Assembly (NCBI GenBank): GCA_910587915.1
Contig: CAJUOB010000012.1
Coordinates: 1 to 63,899 of the forward strand
Source: an uncultured Muribaculaceae bacterium
Lineage (GTDB): Bacteria > Bacteroidota > Bacteroidia > Bacteroidales > Muribaculaceae
DNA length: 63,899 nt
Reading direction: 5' to 3'
The translations under genes were made by a program, and so were the position numbers. Positions 37,320-47,506 of the stretch are shown here, piece by piece (the first letter of the stretch is position 1; each line of letters opens with the position of its first letter). The notes below the pieces were generated by a model, which made no database searches, had not been told where the DNA came from, and worked only from the letters and a program-made list of their open reading frames with translations.

Positions 37320-38182
37320 CCGACATAGAAATCGATAGCGAATCGGGATTCTGTTTCGGCGTGGTCACGGCAATCCGCAAAGCCGAAGAAGAGCTTGCCG
37401 CCAGCGGCTCTATATACTGCCTTGGCGATATCGTCCATAACTCCGGCGAGGTGGAGCGTCTGAAGGCAAAAGGCCTTGTCACAATTACTCATAGCGACCT
37501 TTCACACCTCGAAGGTGTGAAAGTGCTGTTGCGCGCTCATGGAGAACCGCCGGAGACCTATCGCACAGCCGCACAGCGCAATATTGAGGTTATCGATGCC
37601 ACTTGCCCGGTTGTGCTCAGGTTGCAGAAACGCATAAAAGAGCTATACGACAGCCATACAGGCACCGACCGGCCTCAGATTGTGATATATGGAAAACTCG
37701 GGCATGCCGAAGTCAACGGCCTGGTAGGCCAGACCGAAGGCACAGCCATCGTGGTGGAAGACAAGGCAGGACTCGATCAGGTTGACTTCAGCCGACCCGT
37801 AGCACTATACTCACAGACCACAAAATCGCTCGAGGGATTCCGGGCCATAATCGCCGAAATAGAAAGCCGTATGGAACCCGGTGTCGACTTCAAATACTTC
37901 GACACAATATGCCGTCAGGTTTCCAACAGAGTGGACCGTCTGCGCGAATTTGCCCGAAAAAAAGATGTTGTCCTCTTCGTAGCCGGAGCCAAGAGCAGCA
38001 ATGGAAAAATTCTGTTCAACCATTGCCTTGCAGAGAATCCACGCACATATCTGGTGGCCGATAGCGGCGATCTCAGACCGGAGTGGTTTACCGAAGCCTC
38101 CACCGTAGGTATATGCGGCGCCACCTCCACCCCTCGATGGCTGATGGAAGAAGTGCGCAATGCCCTCGACAACATGCTCTAA
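37316..38182 (+). CDS. ispH: 4-hydroxy-3-methylbut-2-enyl diphosphate reductase
   Basis: Last step of the non-mevalonate (MEP) isoprenoid pathway, making IPP and DMAPP with a [4Fe-4S] cluster. Three cluster cysteines are visible: C13 (GFCFGV), C97 (DATCPVV) and C199 (DTICRQVSNR). The HGEPPE and ICGATSTP segments bind the diphosphate. The length of 288 is normal. It ends in TAATG shared with the exonuclease start. Confidence 0.96.
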   Translation: MTDIEIDSESGFCFGVVTAIRKAEEELAASGSIYCLGDIVHNSGEVERLKAKGLVTITHSDLSHLEGVKVLLRAHGEPPETYRTAAQRNIEVIDATCPVVLRLQKRIKELYDSHTGTDRPQIVIYGKLGHAEVNGLVGQTEGTAIVVEDKAGLDQVDFSRPVALYSQTTKSLEGFRAIIAEIESRMEPGVDFKYFDTICRQVSNRVDRLREFARKKDVVLFVAGAKSSNGKILFNHCLAENPRTYLVADSGDLRPEWFTEASTVGICGATSTPRWLMEEVRNALDNML

Positions 38183-38676
38183 TGAGAAATTTTGTAGCCG
38201 TAGACGTCGAGACCGCAAATGAAAACCCTTCGAGCATATGTGCCATTGGAGCGGTGAAAGTAATCGACGGAATCGTGACAGACTCACGCTACTCTCTCAT
38301 ATGCCCCGAACCGAACTACTATAAGTACTTTTGCACACGGGTTCACGGCCTCACCGACAGTGACACTTGGAATGCGCCTTCCTTCGGCAGCGTATGGAAA
38401 GACTGGGAAGATTGGATTGGTGGATTACCATTGGTTGCGCACAATGCACCATTCGACAGCAAATGTATACGTAGCGCCTGCCGCATATACGGTCTCGATG
38501 AACCGGTTGAATTTCTCGATACGCTTGCCGAAGCCCGCAGGACTATTCCACGCGGAATGTGTCCATCCAAATCGCTCGACAGCCTCTGCGATTTCTTCGG
38601 GATTCCTCTCGAACACCACCATAATGCTCTTGACGATGCATTGGCAGCTGCAAAACTTGCTATAATTCTACTCTAA
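38182..38676 (+). CDS. DEDDh 3'-5' exonuclease
   Basis: A 164-residue stand-alone exonuclease of the DnaQ/PolC-like fold. The acidic residues are D8 and E10 (AVDVETANEN), the middle Asp in HNAPFD and the His/Asp pair in HHNALDDALAA. The frame is open 33 codons upstream inside ispH, but the start at 38182 has the family N-terminus. The role is likely DNA proofreading or RNA trimming; no polymerase subunit is adjacent. Confidence 0.88.
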   Translation: MRNFVAVDVETANENPSSICAIGAVKVIDGIVTDSRYSLICPEPNYYKYFCTRVHGLTDSDTWNAPSFGSVWKDWEDWIGGLPLVAHNAPFDSKCIRSACRIYGLDEPVEFLDTLAEARRTIPRGMCPSKSLDSLCDFFGIPLEHHHNALDDALAAAKLAIILL

Positions 38677-38681
38677 AAAAA

Positions 38682-38706
38682 TATTTTTAGCAAAAAGCTA
38701 AAAATA
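38682..38706. terminator. AT-rich hairpin after the exonuclease
   Basis: A perfect 10-base stem (TATTTTTAGC / GCTAAAAATA) around a loop AAAAA, 5 bases after the stop of the exonuclease gene. No strong T-run follows on the plus strand. Confidence 0.45.
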
Positions 38707-38728
38707 CGTAATTTCACAAAATTTTCAT

Positions 38729-38736
38729 TATTTTTG
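38729..38736 (+). promoter_or_regulatory. Promoter -7 element of the outer-membrane protein gene
   Basis: TATTTTTG, matching TAnnTTTG, 30 bases before the ATG at 38767. No clear -33 element. Confidence 0.5.
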
Positions 38737-38766
38737 TGGGGTAGAACCAATCTGCAATCTTATATC

Positions 38767-41664
38767 ATGAAAAAACTAATTTTATTATTCATTGCAGCAA
38801 CAGTAGCATTTGGTAGCATAGCGGCCGAAGAATTTCGTCTTTCCGGTCGTGTGAAAGAAGCTACCGGTAAAACCGACCTTACCCAAGCCCGGATCATTCT
38901 CTACGATTCGCTGGGAAATGTCCGCGACAGTATTCAGGCCAATCAGGGCTTGACCTATCACTACGGGCAACTCGACACGATGTCCTATTTCAGTTTTATT
39001 GTTCCTAAAGTTGATTCCACACACGTTTTCGATGTAGTTTGCGATGGTTATTTACCAGAAACTGTATCATATCGTCTCGACAATATCGGCCGCAGAGAAC
39101 AAAGCCGGACAATTCCCACCATATATCTCGAGCGCGCGCCACGATTACTGAAAGAAGTGACTGTGACCACTTCAAAAATAAAATTCTACAATAAAGGCGA
39201 CACCGTGGTCTACAATGCCGATGCGTTCCAACTCGCTGAAGGCTCGATGCTCGATGCACTCATAGCACAGCTCCCCGGAGTCGAGCTCAACAGCGACGGA
39301 CAGATTAAAGTGAATGGCGAATTTGTGGAATCGTTGCTCCTCAACGGCAAGGAATTCATGGATGGTAACAATAATGTGATGCTCGAAAACATTGCCGCCT
39401 ATACAGTGAAGGACGTACAGGTATACGAAGGTGAATCGGCTCAGGCAAAACGGACTAACGACAAAAGCGCGCCAAAACTCCTGACCATGGATGTGAAACT
39501 AAAGAAAGAATACAACATGGGGTGGATACTGAATGCCCAGGGAGGCTACGGCACTGAGGACAGGTATACCGGCCGACTGTTCGCATCATGGTTCAACACG
39601 ACCACCCGACTGACATTAGTCGGCAACATAAATAACCTCAACGACAATCGGCAGCCCGGAAAAAACGACACATGGACACCCGAAGCCATGCCCACAGGCA
39701 CCAAGGAGCACCGCATGGCCGGCTTCGACTATTACTACGAAAACCCGGAGAATACACGCCAGGCAAACGGTAATCTATTGTTTTCACAAACGATAAATAA
39801 TTCCTTGCGAACCCTCAGTCGTACAAACTTTCTTCCCGGAGGGGATACTTACGATAACTCTTTCTCCGACAGCCGTAACAGCGAAACAGGGGTGCAGACA
39901 CGGCATAGTGCCTATGCTCGTTTCACAAATTCTGCAGTAGGCTTATCTCTCGGTGGTTCATATGCCAACCACAAAAATGCCAATTCCGACTTATCCGCTA
40001 CATTCACTGAAGAGCAAGATGGCATGACACGTGAGATTCTCGACGCCTTGTATTCCTCCGGCTCTCCGGAGCTGCTCGAAAAGGTAATAAACCGTTCAAA
40101 AACAAGGACCGATGGCCGTAGCCGGCAATTGAACGGATACATTTCTCCATATTTCACATTCAAAATTCCCAAAACAGAGGACAATATTTATGTAAATTTG
40201 CAGGCATCATATCAGTCCGACAAGCAGCATCTTTGGAACGAATACAACATCAATTTCGGTAACAATGCTACCGAGGCCATTAAACGCCGACAATATGTCG
40301 ACAATACGCCCAATCACACTCTTTCGTTCAGAGGCACAGCCACATACCGAACATCCTTGAAAAAGTGCTACCTATCCATCGACTATTCGTACAGCTATAG
40401 CGACAAAATTAAGGACTCCTATATGTATGCTCTCGACCGCCTGAATGATATGGGCATATACGGTATCGTGCCCGACAATTACCTCGATTCATTCGATCCT
40501 GCAAATAGTTATACATCGCGAGAAATAGAGAACCGTCACTCCTTAAATCCCTTCGTATCGTATAGACACCAGTTTGGAGATACGAGCATGCTCGAAATAC
40601 GTGTCAGCCCCGAAATATCACTTGTGCACCGGAACCTCGACTATTGGCGAAACGACCATACATACCGGTTATCCAAAACCAACGGCATGCTCAACATAGC
40701 GAGCATATGGTCTGGCATGATTGAATATCAGTTCAACCCGAAAATCGAAGGACGATGGCCAAAATACCGCAACTCTATCCGATATAGCTACCGTATCACA
40801 CCCACTCTACCTAATATGGTCGACATGGTGGATGTCGTCGACGACACGAATCCACTCAACATATATTACGGTAACCCGGCATTGAAAATATCAAATGCCC
40901 ACCGACACCTGATGCGATGGAACTATTCACCGCACTCGCATACGTTCGTGAACACATTCTACATCAGCTATTCCCACACCGACAATGCCCTCACTCGAGG
41001 ATATACATATGAATTATCAACCGGTGTGCGCCACAACCGTATGTACAATGTCAACGGTCAGAACACAGCCGCTGTCACAAACTCTCTCAACTGGCAATTC
41101 GGCTCAACAAAACAGTTCACACTAAGCTCAGAGACCGACTTCAATACATCACGATATGTCGACATGATTGGTATCAACATGGATGCCCCACAGAAAACAC
41201 ACATCAGAAACACCACAGTTAGCGAAAAGTTGAATTTCGGATGGAAAGTCGGTAACCAGACCTTACTGCTGCGTAGCGACTACACCAACCGGCACACAAC
41301 CTCGACACAGACCGATTTCAAGACCATCAACGCCTACCACCTCAACTATGGCATATCCGGCATCTTCAAACTCCCCGCCGGATTCGGCGCAAGCACCGAC
41401 TTCATATGCTATACACGCCGAGGATATGGTTCGAAAGAACTCGATACCACCGACCCCGTATGGAATGCCCGTGTTACCTATTGCCCACCCGGACATAGCC
41501 GTTGGGTATTCATGATCGACGCCTTCGACATGCTCCATAAGCTATCCAATGTCAAATACGCCGTATCCGGCTCCGGACGCACAGTCAGCTACACCAACAC
41601 CATACCTCGCTACGTCCTCTTCTCCATTCAATACCGCATGACAATCCAACCCCGCAAAAAATAA
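38767..41664 (+). CDS. Outer-membrane beta-barrel protein (TonB-receptor-like, carboxypeptidase-regulatory domain)
   Basis: A 965-residue outer-membrane protein. Signal peptide at 1-20 (MKKLILLFIAATVAFGSIAA), then a CarboxypepD-like beta-sandwich (about 22-110), a plug-like region (about 125-240: DALIAQLPGVELNSDGQIKV, LLLNGKEFMDGNNN) and a large beta-barrel to the C-terminal FSIQYRMTIQPRKK. It has no SusD partner next to it. This type is known in Bacteroidetes as the outer-membrane beta-barrel family; the ligand is unknown. It has its own promoter and terminator. Confidence 0.88.
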   Translation: MKKLILLFIAATVAFGSIAAEEFRLSGRVKEATGKTDLTQARIILYDSLGNVRDSIQANQGLTYHYGQLDTMSYFSFIVPKVDSTHVFDVVCDGYLPETVSYRLDNIGRREQSRTIPTIYLERAPRLLKEVTVTTSKIKFYNKGDTVVYNADAFQLAEGSMLDALIAQLPGVELNSDGQIKVNGEFVESLLLNGKEFMDGNNNVMLENIAAYTVKDVQVYEGESAQAKRTNDKSAPKLLTMDVKLKKEYNMGWILNAQGGYGTEDRYTGRLFASWFNTTTRLTLVGNINNLNDNRQPGKNDTWTPEAMPTGTKEHRMAGFDYYYENPENTRQANGNLLFSQTINNSLRTLSRTNFLPGGDTYDNSFSDSRNSETGVQTRHSAYARFTNSAVGLSLGGSYANHKNANSDLSATFTEEQDGMTREILDALYSSGSPELLEKVINRSKTRTDGRSRQLNGYISPYFTFKIPKTEDNIYVNLQASYQSDKQHLWNEYNINFGNNATEAIKRRQYVDNTPNHTLSFRGTATYRTSLKKCYLSIDYSYSYSDKIKDSYMYALDRLNDMGIYGIVPDNYLDSFDPANSYTSREIENRHSLNPFVSYRHQFGDTSMLEIRVSPEISLVHRNLDYWRNDHTYRLSKTNGMLNIASIWSGMIEYQFNPKIEGRWPKYRNSIRYSYRITPTLPNMVDMVDVVDDTNPLNIYYGNPALKISNAHRHLMRWNYSPHSHTFVNTFYISYSHTDNALTRGYTYELSTGVRHNRMYNVNGQNTAAVTNSLNWQFGSTKQFTLSSETDFNTSRYVDMIGINMDAPQKTHIRNTTVSEKLNFGWKVGNQTLLLRSDYTNRHTTSTQTDFKTINAYHLNYGISGIFKLPAGFGASTDFICYTRRGYGSKELDTTDPVWNARVTYCPPGHSRWVFMIDAFDMLHKLSNVKYAVSGSGRTVSYTNTIPRYVLFSIQYRMTIQPRKK

Positions 41665-41681
41665 AACCCTCACCAACAACA

Positions 41682-41719
41682 CAGGAGATAGATACCTTTT
41701 CATAGGTATCTATCTCCTG
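41682..41719 (+). terminator. Strong hairpin after the outer-membrane protein gene
   Basis: A perfect 16-base stem (CAGGAGATAGATACCT and its complement) with a 6-base loop TTTCAT, 17 bases after the stop. There is no clear T-run after it, so other roles are possible. Confidence 0.6.
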
Positions 41720-41820
41720 CTCATATATAGCCATAACCACTAATCAGGCATTTGTGCTGCCCTCGCACCTTCTGAAGTCTGAATCATCCTGGCAAACTAC
41801 AAACCACCTCGGACATATAT

Positions 41821-41856
41821 AAACAACAAAGCCGGCAGCCCATAAGAGCTGCCGGC
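41821..41856 (-). terminator. Terminator of the polysaccharide operon
   Basis: A perfect 9-base stem (GCCGGCAGC / GCTGCCGGC, 41831-41839 and 41848-41856) followed on the minus strand by TTTGTTGTTTATA, 20 bases after the aminotransferase stop. Confidence 0.8.
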
Positions 41857-41876
41857 CTCTAGTGCTATATAAAATA

Positions 41877-43145
41877 TCAATCTCTATCGATGCTGGATTT
41901 GATGGTGTCGACAATATAGCGGACGTCATCGTCGGTGACGTAGGGGCCTGCCGGAAGGCAGATGCCGGTGGCGAAGAGGGCTTCGCTCACACCGTTGACG
42001 TAGGCGGGGGCGTTGCGGTAGACCGGCTGCTTGTGCATCGGCTTCCAAAGGGGGCGGGCCTCGATGTTGGCCTTGTCGAGATAGACGCGCAAGGCTTCAA
42101 CATTGTCATTAGGCTGACAGTCGGTTGTAGCTGTTGACGCAGCGTGGATCACACCTGCGGCGCCGCCGACAGCGCCTGTGATGATGGTCTTATAGGCGTT
42201 CTCCTGACCTTTTATGCGCAGATCGGCATCAAGAGTGGCGGTGCAAAGCCAGAAGTTGGAATCCGACTCAGGCCACGGATTGCAGTGCATCGTTATTCCC
42301 TTAACGTCCTTCAGCAACTCGCAGTACAGCTCCTGCACATGCTTGTGGTGGGCGATGTGGTCGTTTATGACGGTCATCTGTCCACGGCCTATGCCGGCAC
42401 ATATATTCGACATGCGGTAGTTGTAGCCGATGGTTTCATGTTGGTAATAGGGATAAGACTCGCGGGCTTGGGTGGCATACCACATGATTGTGTTCTTGTC
42501 CTCGGCGTTGTCGCACACGAGAGCGCCGCCGCCAGAGGTGGTGATCATCTTGTTGCCGTTGAACGACAGCACGCCGTATTTACCAAACGTGCCGAGCACC
42601 TGACCGTTGAAGCGCGAGCCGAGTCCTTCGGCTGCATCCTCTATGACTGGAATCTCATAGCGATTGGCTATCTCCATGATTTTGTCAATACGGTAAGGCA
42701 TGCCGTAGAGAGCAACGGGAACGATCGCCTTAGGCTTACGACCGGTCTTGGCGATACGATCCTTAATAGCCTCCTCGAGCAACTCCGGATCCATGTTCCA
42801 CGACTCACGTTCAGAGTCGACAAACACAGGCGTCGCACCAAGATAAGTGATCGGATGGCTCGATGCGCAGAACGTGAACGACTGCACCAGCACCTCATCG
42901 CCGGGACCAACACCGCAGGTTATCAGCGCCAGATGCACCGCAGCCGTACCCGCCGACAGTGCCACCACCTTCTTGTCGAGCGGTGCGGCTCCTTGGCGGT
43001 CATTGACAAACTCCTCGAGATCCTTCTCGAAGCCATTTACATTCGGTCCCAGAGGCACAACCCAGTTCTGGTCAAACGCCTCCTTTATAAAATCCTGTTC
43101 CTTGCCCGACATATGAGCCAAGCAAAGCAATATTCTGTTTCTCAT
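41877..43145 (-). CDS. PglE-like DegT/DnrJ/EryC1 sugar aminotransferase
   Basis: PLP enzyme that likely aminates a UDP-4-keto-6-deoxy-HexNAc in capsule sugar synthesis (PglE-type). The 422-residue protein has LSAGTAAVHLAL, EDAAEGLGS (PLP-ring Asp170) and the PLP-bound Lys199 in SFNGNKMITT. The opening MRNRILLCLAHMSGKEQDFIKEAF is cut here; it is characteristic of this family. It is the last gene of the operon. The precursor 4-keto sugar could come from a CapE-like or PglF-like dehydratase. Confidence 0.9.
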   Translation of the reverse strand: MRNRILLCLAHMSGKEQDFIKEAFDQNWVVPLGPNVNGFEKDLEEFVNDRQGAAPLDKKVVALSAGTAAVHLALITCGVGPGDEVLVQSFTFCASSHPITYLGATPVFVDSERESWNMDPELLEEAIKDRIAKTGRKPKAIVPVALYGMPYRIDKIMEIANRYEIPVIEDAAEGLGSRFNGQVLGTFGKYGVLSFNGNKMITTSGGGALVCDNAEDKNTIMWYATQARESYPYYQHETIGYNYRMSNICAGIGRGQMTVINDHIAHHKHVQELYCELLKDVKGITMHCNPWPESDSNFWLCTATLDADLRIKGQENAYKTIITGAVGGAAGVIHAASTATTDCQPNDNVEALRVYLDKANIEARPLWKPMHKQPVYRNAPAYVNGVSEALFATGICLPAGPYVTDDDVRYIVDTIKSSIDRD

Positions 43146-43188
43146 TAGATTACAATTTTATTCAAATTTCTTGTCGGTATAGGAGCAA

Positions 43189-44951
43189 TTAATCACTCGG
43201 AAAGAAATCTCCAAAAAGATGTTTAAGCTCATCGCGTGTGGGTATGTGGCCATTAATATACTTGTCGTACATTACTGTTGTGAACGGTTTCAAATGAAAA
43301 TAGTTATTCTTATGATATTCATTTAGTACTGTAGCCAAATCAAGTGTACCCCCTGAAATCCGATACGACAGATGTATAGGGTATCGACATCTATAATGGT
43401 TGGAATATGGATGAAAACTTTTTTGTCAATTGGAGCCCTTATTGTTATTTCAGCATATTTCTCAATAACAAGAGCATTGACTCCTATCGCAGAAAATGCA
43501 GTATCTGTAACTATTATGATTGGATATATGTTCTTGATAGATTCTAAATCATCATCAAGTCCCGCCAACAAATTATTCTCGTAAATATTATTTATAGCAT
43601 AGTGTAATTGGCCAGCACCTTTATTCCCAATCTTTCCTTTAGAATCTGGTTCGTCAAAACGACAAAGTCTATCAAGCAATTCATTTCTTATAAAATCAAT
43701 ATTGTCTGAATATTTAATTTTATCACCAAGAGTCAAATCTTTGCATTCTATCAGAAATAAATCCGTCTCTTTTCGGAGATAATAATCAGGAGCAGCGTCT
43801 TTCCTGCCAACATGTTCGAAGTCCTGCTCAGTAAGATGCTTCCAATATGACTCTGGAAAAGTTAATTTCAAAACTTTGTGAAGAAGAGTCTTCTCTGTAA
43901 ACGGCGCCCCAATCAAGCTATTGAATGTTGGTTGGTCTTGTATTGGCTTCCTTTTAGCTAAAAGGAAACTATGCTTGTCAATTGTCTGAAACAGCTGAAA
44001 CTTCAACCCTTGAAAAAACTTATCTGCAAGCAAATTCGGATTTAATAGTTGATAATAATTCCTTGACATTGCCACAAGAAAATGGTCACGGTAATAGGAA
44101 GGAATTGGCAAATCTTCATGGAAAGTTTTGACAACAGGATTGTTTATGTCAATTACAAACTGATTAAGGAACTTAATAATTTCAGCAGAATGTTGTATTT
44201 CAGGACTGACATTGACATAGGGGCTACGTATAGATGCCTCAAGAAATCCGAAAAGAAGCAGAAGATAGTTTTTCCAGTCCGTCACATTGTAATCATTGTA
44301 GAAAAATGGAAGTAGGGTGCGATAATGTTCGTCTTTTTCCAAAAAGGTAAAGAATGATATTGCCTTGAATAGTTGGACTTTGAAATCCTTGAATTTTTTA
44401 AACTCAACGATAGGCAAGTCCATTCGTAGGCTAAGATTCACGATATTCTTGTACTTTTCATTACCTTCAATACCTTTCATCTGATGGTATTGCCATAAAG
44501 AATTTAGATATAAAATGGCATCAAACAGTTTTTCTCTTTCTTCCAAAGATAAATCTAAATCATTGTCATCACAATCTGAAAAGTCGCAGTATTTTGCAAT
44601 CGACAGTTGAATGAGATATGAAAGAGACTCAGTTGTGGCAATAGTCCATTGTGGAGTTTTTTGCATAAAACGCAACATCCTATCAACCTTTTCTTTAGGC
44701 AATCCTCTTCTTAACTCATTCCAGATCGTTTGTCGATTCGTATTCGATATAGGCGCATAAACAAGGAAATTCATCCACATGGCTACATGGTGAAGTATTA
44801 CAACAGTAGGAATATCCTTTATTATATCCGTGACATCAACTTTTTTGAGAACTTCGGCTATATCGTTACCGTGAATATCGGAATACAACGCATCCCAGCT
44901 TGCAGCAGCATAAACATCTGGCATAGCATAAGAAATTTTCTTATTTTTCAT
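43189..44951 (-). pseudogene. PD-(D/E)XK nuclease-like protein, frameshifted near its C-terminus
   Basis: A protein of unknown function, over 590 residues if whole, with a restriction-enzyme-like motif: D389, E402 and K404 in APDYYL...LFLIECKDL, and an upstream Glu in PFTEKTLLHKVL. The first frame ends at 43323 with RIGFQGVHLIWLQY. But in another frame the sequence continues, with ISGGTLDLATVLNEYHKNN and ending HLFGDFFPSD at 43189, so one base seems lost near 43363-43371. The gene is AT-rich compared with its neighbours, and its start overlaps the sugar transferase by ATGA, so it is expressed with the capsule genes. This may be a sequencing error or a recent mutation. Role unknown; a nuclease or defence cargo is possible. 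Confidence 0.7.
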
Positions 44952-45601
44952 ATCGTTTCTCCAGCATAGTGCATTTTGCGGCCGATGACGGTGCAGAATA
45001 TCATCTGAATGTCCTTGATAAAGCTGTAATGATGAAGATAGTAGAGGTTTATGCGGACTTTGTCGGGATATATCACCTTGTCGTTGTACTCCTCTGCGAT
45101 TACTTGTATCGGGCGGTTGTCTCCCTCGGAATGTTTCTTTGCAACATAGCCCGAAATCATCTCATCTTCAAGACGATACTTCAGTGTTGCCGGGCCTGTG
45201 ATACCGGGCCTTAACTTCAATACTTCTCGGTCGGCACCTTTGAGTTGATCGGCATATCCCGGTACGTCGGGGCGAGGACCAACAAACGACATATTGCCAA
45301 CAAGTACATCCCACAATCCGGGGAGCTCATCGAGTTTGTAGTGGCGGAGCTTCGCACCAAGTGGTGTGATGCGATTATCACCTGCCACGCTAACCGTCGA
45401 ACCGCTATGCTTAACAGTCATAGTGCGGAACTTGTGGCAGGTAAATAGTTTGCCATCTTTACCCACGCGCTTCTGCTTAAAGATAACCGGTCCCCCGGGC
45501 ATCTTAATACGAACAAGAATGGCAACGACAAGAAGTACAGGCCAGAGCACCAGCAGCCCAAGGAGCGCCATCAGTCGGTCAAAAATCCACTTAAACCACA
45601 T
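44948..45601 (-). CDS. Initiating sugar-1-phosphate transferase (PglC/WcaJ-like)
   Basis: Transfers a sugar phosphate from a UDP-sugar to undecaprenyl phosphate, starting the repeat unit. The 217-residue, small monotopic form has one N-terminal hydrophobic re-entrant helix (about 11-33), FTCHKFRTM, LDELPGLWDVLVGNMSFVGPRP (abridged here: DELPGLWDVL, SFVGPRPDVPGY) and LRPGITGPATL. It follows LicD by two bases and overlaps the PD-(D/E)XK gene by ATGA. Confidence 0.93.
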   Translation of the reverse strand: MWFKWIFDRLMALLGLLVLWPVLLVVAILVRIKMPGGPVIFKQKRVGKDGKLFTCHKFRTMTVKHSGSTVSVAGDNRITPLGAKLRHYKLDELPGLWDVLVGNMSFVGPRPDVPGYADQLKGADREVLKLRPGITGPATLKYRLEDEMISGYVAKKHSEGDNRPIQVIAEEYNDKVIYPDKVRINLYYLHHYSFIKDIQMIFCTVIGRKMHYAGETI

Positions 45602-45603
45602 AA

Positions 45604-46485
45604 TTAAGTTATCAAGTTCTCTTCATCAATGTATTTTCCGTCAGGTTTATAACCCGGGAATGGAGTCTCGACTGACCACCCAGATGAATGTTGGAAATAT
45701 CTAATTTCTTCTTCAGAAGGTATTTTCATATAATCACCCCATCGGTCCGTAAGATAATCCTCTACTAAGTATGGCACCCTTAACGAGATGGTCTCAAATG
45801 GCACCCTGTTAGTTTTAAGAAAATATTTGCTTTTGTAAAGACCTTTAGAGTAGCCTGCACGTCCGAGATAATGGCAAAAGTTTTTCGTCAACACTTTGCT
45901 ATGTCGATAAATCTGTCTGATCGCAAATTCAACAAAAGCTCTGCGAGGAAGCCATTTTAGAGGTTTTAAAATAATGGCCGCCAATATTCCACGTCGTGAA
46001 TAATTTCGATTTGCTAATGATTTGAGGACAAGATATCTTGACCATAAATATTGGTTCCAATGGCCTATTTTGGAGTCTGGACACGAATGGAGAATAAATA
46101 TATCAACATATACCCCTTTGTTTATGTCTAATTGGTCTAGATCGGCCTCTATGTAGTGAGACTGATTTAGACGTAATTTAGCCATTGTCGGCAATCCCTT
46201 TTTAGACCCCCATTCCTGAAGATAGTATAAATCTTTATCTCCCTTTTCTAAAAAAAAATGACGGAATTTTTTATAGTCCTCGGGGCGCATGAAAATATCC
46301 AAGTCGTCATCCCATGGTATAAAACCATTATGACGTATTGCTCCCAGAGCACTTCCTCCCATCAAGCAATAGTCAATGCCATATTTTTCGCAAAATGTGT
46401 CAATATATTCTGCAATGTTTAATATGCAATTCTGCAATTCAAGAATACCCCATTTATCGTCATGGGGCGACATTAGCTGTTTCAT
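45604..46485 (-). CDS. LicD family phosphotransferase
   Basis: Nucleotidyltransferase-fold enzyme that transfers a phospho-alcohol (phosphocholine, ribitol-P or glycerol-P in known cases) from a CDP donor to a glycan. The 293-residue protein shows GGSALGAIRHNGFIPWDDDL (about 45-64; Asp residues bind metal). The cytidylyltransferase three genes upstream could make the CDP donor. The start overlaps the end of the ATP-grasp gene by ATGA. LicD-type modification of capsules is known from several phyla; the exact group here is unknown. Confidence 0.88.
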   Translation of the reverse strand: MKQLMSPHDDKWGILELQNCILNIAEYIDTFCEKYGIDYCLMGGSALGAIRHNGFIPWDDDLDIFMRPEDYKKFRHFFLEKGDKDLYYLQEWGSKKGLPTMAKLRLNQSHYIEADLDQLDINKGVYVDIFILHSCPDSKIGHWNQYLWSRYLVLKSLANRNYSRRGILAAIILKPLKWLPRRAFVEFAIRQIYRHSKVLTKNFCHYLGRAGYSKGLYKSKYFLKTNRVPFETISLRVPYLVEDYLTDRWGDYMKIPSEEEIRYFQHSSGWSVETPFPGYKPDGKYIDEENLIT

Positions 46486-47440
46486 TTATAAGATTTTATA
46501 AGCTCATATTTGCCTTTCTTGTCAAATATTTGCATAAGTCCGCAGTATACATAGTAATTACCCTCGATCATCTCAAATCCTGATGGTGTTATAGCAACAT
46601 CCCATCCAATAAATCTTGCGGCTTTGTTTAGTGAGGCAGCCCGTATAGCAAAGTCCAACACACCATTCCAATTGGGAATTTGATAACCAGGCATAAATAT
46701 ACCAGATGAAGGGTGTACAAGATATTCATTGTTTAAGAGATCTTTGCCTGCACTACTAATCCTGCCTGTTTTGAGGTCAATAGGATAAACTACACCCTTG
46801 GCGTGGAAATTATCTTGTATCGCATCGCCTCCACCAACGCGGATAACTGCGTCTATAACGCTCACATTACCATTTGCATCTACAACGGTATATACCCTTA
46901 TTGTCTGACAGGATGGAGGATTGAGCCTTTCGATCTCTGGGTGAAGCTCGACGCGCTGTTCTAGTAAATATTCCTTACCTTGCAGTTTGCTTTCAAGTTC
47001 ATCCCAGTTAGATGTCGATGGGTCGAAAGTGAAGATGCCTCGGCCGGAAGAAAGATTTAACGGCTTTACTACTATTACCCCCCCCAAGCAGACTGTTTAA
47101 TGACGCTTATGTCGCTTTGAGGGTAATGTAACCACTTACGCTTTACAAACTCAGAGTAGACTTTATTGAAGCGCATCTTGTTGTCAAAGTCTTCCTTGTA
47201 TTCCAGAGGATTAAATATATGATCAAGCTCAATATTTTTCCTGCGGGTGATAAACTTGCGCAATGTGCTGTGACGGTATTTGTAAAGCTCGTAGCAATAC
47301 CAATCTGATGGCGTAGCTCCATATCGGATGTAGCAGTAAAACCAATGAAGCCAAAGCCCTGCCGAAGATATTCGTTCTCTTTCCGAGATGGTTTTTACAA
47401 ATCCTTTCTGCTTATAAAAAGTGTCTTTTACAAAACTCAT
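46482..47440 (-). pseudogene. Sugar-transfer-associated ATP-grasp protein, split at a G8 tract
   Basis: Two frames form one protein. The first half (47440 to 47075, 121 residues) ends SVIKQSAWGG; the second (from 47087, TTG, to 46482, 201 residues) starts with GGVIVVKPLNLSSGRGI, the nucleotide-binding part. The join is a run of eight G on the minus strand. Six or nine G would restore one frame (AWGGVIVVKPLN). The family, ATP-grasp linked to sugar transfer, has members in capsule clusters that may add amino acids; the substrate is unknown. No ATG lies near the start of the second frame. It could be phase-variable, mutated or a sequencing error. Confidence 0.8.
47078..47085. repeat. Homopolymer tract of 8 (G8 on the minus strand) in the ATP-grasp gene
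   Basis: Eight C in a row on the plus strand, at the exact place where the ATP-grasp frame breaks. In this state the gene is off. Confidence 0.95.
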
Positions 47441-47506
47441 ATGGTTTCTTATTTAACTCTTTAAGATTAATTATGTATTATGTCTTCTAAGTAACCGTTC
47501 AGACTT

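Noticed and set aside
42144..43148. 334-codon plus-strand ORF over the aminotransferase
   Set aside because: Composition effect opposite a clear DegT/PglE gene.
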